Below the pieces are notes generated by a model. That model made no database searches. It was given only the letters and a program-made list of their open reading frames with translations, and was not told the origin of the DNA. A stretch of DNA of 64,000 nucleotides from contig OW818690.1 of assembly GCA_942493315.1 (NCBI GenBank), positions 806,001-870,000 of the forward strand, written 5' to 3'. Each line of letters starts with the position of its first letter. The first letter of the stretch is position 1. The DNA comes from UBA5429 sp942493315. Its GTDB lineage: Bacteria; Bacteroidota; Bacteroidia; Bacteroidales; WCHB1-69. A program made the position numbers and the translations under genes. This document shows, in pieces, positions 62,325 to 64,000 of the stretch.

Positions 62325-63578
62325 ATGAGGTATTTTCCAAGATTAATTGAAGGTGATTTCATTGAAAAAATGGCTGCTTCTGGTGCCGTTTTGATAAAAG
62401 GTCCAAAATCATGCGGTAAAACAGCAACTGCTAAACAATTTGCAAAAAGTATATTGGAAATGGATCGAGACATTCAGGTTCCAATAATAATGGCAACAAA
62501 CCCCAGGATGCTGTTAGCAGGTGAATCTCCAAGACTGATTGATGAATGGCAGATATTCCCTGAAATATGGAATTATGTGAGACATGAAGTGGACGACAAT
62601 ATCAAAAAAGGGCAGTTTATTCTCACGGGTTCAGCAAATCCAAACGATGATATAAAGCTACACAGTGGAGCAGGGCGTTTTACTGTATTGCAAATGGACA
62701 CTTTGACATGGCAAGAATTAGGTTTTTCTTCAGGTGCATTTAAGATGTCCGATTTACTTCAAGGTGTTAGGATTGATATAAATGAGCCAGGTGTTTCTCT
62801 CGATTTTATTATTGATAGATTATGTATTGGCGGTTGGCCTGGATTGATCAGTGCAAATACTAAAAACGCACTTAGTATGAATAGAGGATATGTTGATTTA
62901 CTTTGTGAGGTAGATATTAGCCGTTTGTCAGGAGTAAAACGTGACCCAAATAAAATGCGAAGTTTATTACGATCTATTGCCAGAAATAGTGCTACTTTGG
63001 TTGATAATAAAACCTTAGAACAAGATGTAAAAACTATTGATAAAAATGAATTGTCACGAAATTCAATAACAGATTATCTGGATGCTCTTTTAAGATTGAT
63101 GGTTTTGTATGAACAACCTGCTTTCAATCCCCATCTTCGTTCATCGGCTTCTTTGCGTAAATCTCCAAAAAGACATTTATGTGACACTTCTTTAGCTGTT
63201 GCAGCATTAGGATTAGATCAAGATTCATTATTTAAGAACATTCAATATACTGGTTTTTTATTTGAATCTTTGGTTATACATGAACTAAATGTATATGCAA
63301 AAGCAAATGATGCAATGGTGTTTCATTATAATGATTCGTATGGAAACGAAGTAGATGCAATAGTACAGAAAAGAAATGGCGATTATGCTGCATTTGAGAT
63401 AAAACTGGGAGTAGGATATATTGAAGAAGCAGCTTCAAACCTTAAAAAATTTGCGGCTAGAATTGATTCTTCAAAAATGGAATTACCAAAATCATTGAAT
63501 ATTGTTTCCGGAACTAGTATGAGTTATCGAAGACCAGACGGAATAAATGTAATTTCAATAGCATCATTAGGAAAATAA
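62325..63578 (+). CDS. DUF4143 AAA+ ATPase with PD-(D/E)xK-like C-terminus
   Basis: This 417-residue protein has Walker A LIKGPKSCGKTATAKQFA (residues about 22-39), Walker B-like RLIDEWQ and sensor ILTGSAN. The DUF4143 C-terminal part has HLCDTSLAVAALG, FLFESLVIHELNVYA and EVDAIVQKRNGDYAAFEIKLG. The last motif (D...E-x-K) resembles a PD-(D/E)xK nuclease core. These are common, often horizontally acquired ATPases of unknown role. Its promoter contains the 23-bp triple repeat. It may be a defence or toxin-related gene, but nothing here proves it. Confidence 0.85.
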   Translation: MRYFPRLIEGDFIEKMAASGAVLIKGPKSCGKTATAKQFAKSILEMDRDIQVPIIMATNPRMLLAGESPRLIDEWQIFPEIWNYVRHEVDDNIKKGQFILTGSANPNDDIKLHSGAGRFTVLQMDTLTWQELGFSSGAFKMSDLLQGVRIDINEPGVSLDFIIDRLCIGGWPGLISANTKNALSMNRGYVDLLCEVDISRLSGVKRDPNKMRSLLRSIARNSATLVDNKTLEQDVKTIDKNELSRNSITDYLDALLRLMVLYEQPAFNPHLRSSASLRKSPKRHLCDTSLAVAALGLDQDSLFKNIQYTGFLFESLVIHELNVYAKANDAMVFHYNDSYGNEVDAIVQKRNGDYAAFEIKLGVGYIEEAASNLKKFAARIDSSKMELPKSLNIVSGTSMSYRRPDGINVISIASLGK

Positions 63579-63630
63579 AAAAAGCCACAATACTTTATTA
63601 GTGTAATTCGTGGCAGTTAAAAAAGAAATA

Positions 63631-63740
63631 AACACAAAGTTACATGGTGTTAAAAAAGAGTTTCACAGTGTTTAAAATTTGAAAATTCAGACTGAAACAA
63701 CACTGTGTAACATAGTGAAAACATTGTGTAACACTGTGAT
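63631..63740. repeat. CACAGTGTT/AACACTGTGTAAC word repeat
   Basis: AACACTGTGTAAC, AACATTGTGTAAC and the inverse CACAGTGTTT recur downstream of the ATPase gene. A 62-codon frame across it (63679-63867, TTG start) is not supported. From 63741 to 64000 I see no gene and no clear signal. Confidence 0.7.
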
Positions 63741-64000
63741 CTATTCTAAAAACAAATTTGCAAATGGATTGGTGGAAATTGGTATAATTCGTTTCATAAT
63801 TTCATATTTTCTTCCAAAATCCTCCGAAAAAAGGAACAGGGAAATCGAAAATTTGTGTTTTTTATAGTTATTTTGAATTTTTTCGTCGATAACGAGCGCA
63901 TGATTTTATGTCAAAAATGTATCAAATTCGCAGAAAATGATAGAAAATTGGGGTTGAAATGTTAATTTTTTAGTTAATAAATGTTAAAAATGGGGGGGTA

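Noticed and set aside
63679..63867. 62-codon frame downstream of the DUF4143 gene
   Set aside because: TTG start, inside a word repeat, no recognisable composition.
1..64000. tRNA or rRNA genes
   Set aside because: No cloverleaf-like or rRNA sequence was recognised by eye; a covariance-model scan would be decisive.

Overview
The window is A+T-rich DNA from a Bacteroidota chromosome. Four things point there: gliding and type IX secretion (T9SS) genes (gldF, gldG, a DUF5103 plug protein, porQ, T9SS C-terminal sorting domains), the cluster nusB-DUF1573-yajC-ybbR-coaE, repeated TAnnTTTG -7 promoter boxes (often with a TTG element 19-20 bp upstream), and few Shine-Dalgarno sites. No rRNA, tRNA or CRISPR array was seen. 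I cannot name the order or genus with confidence.

Layout. 1-4.5 kb: end of a TonB-dependent receptor, then gldF-gldG-nfo on the minus strand. 4.6-6.2 kb: an IS1595-like element with a third, internal copy of its terminal repeat. 6.2-11.5 kb: accessory genes (PLP enzyme, ArsM-like methyltransferase without the expected catalytic cysteines, short UvrA paralogue, AraC regulator). 11.7-18 kb: T9SS plug, ROK kinase, the coaE-to-nusB operon and a porin. 18.1-19.6 kb: two secreted proteins, one ending in a Tyr-rich Lcl/C-type-lectin segment whose codons look like a diversity-generating retroelement (DGR) target. 19.7-23.1 kb: ileS.

23.1-33.2 kb is a defence island bracketed by repeat-rich intergenic DNA. 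It holds an AAA15 ATPase with a small overlapping partner, a three-gene operon (HEPN-motif protein, SMC/ABC-like ATPase, HNH nuclease) resembling Septu PtuA-PtuB plus an extra toxin-like gene, and a 1207-residue type IIG restriction-methylation protein. 33.6-50.4 kb is mostly housekeeping: an HTH-pentapeptide regulator with a palindromic operator, rlmD, a glycosyltransferase, a SIMPL protein, a four-helix-bundle protein, porQ-DegT-C25 protease-surE, purL and cyuA.

50.6-62.1 kb is the most unusual region. It is a tandem array of twelve secreted-protein genes built from a few families: FGE-like, DUF6624-like with helical N-termini, an unrecognised secreted family, and carboxypeptidase-regulatory-like. 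A block of four genes is present twice with patches of near-identity, and one leader of about 90 bp (start codon plus signal peptide) heads four unrelated or distantly related genes. Two of those genes have two hydrophobic leaders in a row. This looks like an actively recombining, diversifying locus. The window ends with a DUF4143 ATPase behind a 23-bp triple repeat.

A second theme is the intergenic DNA. Many gaps hold low-complexity repeats with short 'word' motifs, a different word in each gap, placed between a stop codon and the next -7 box.
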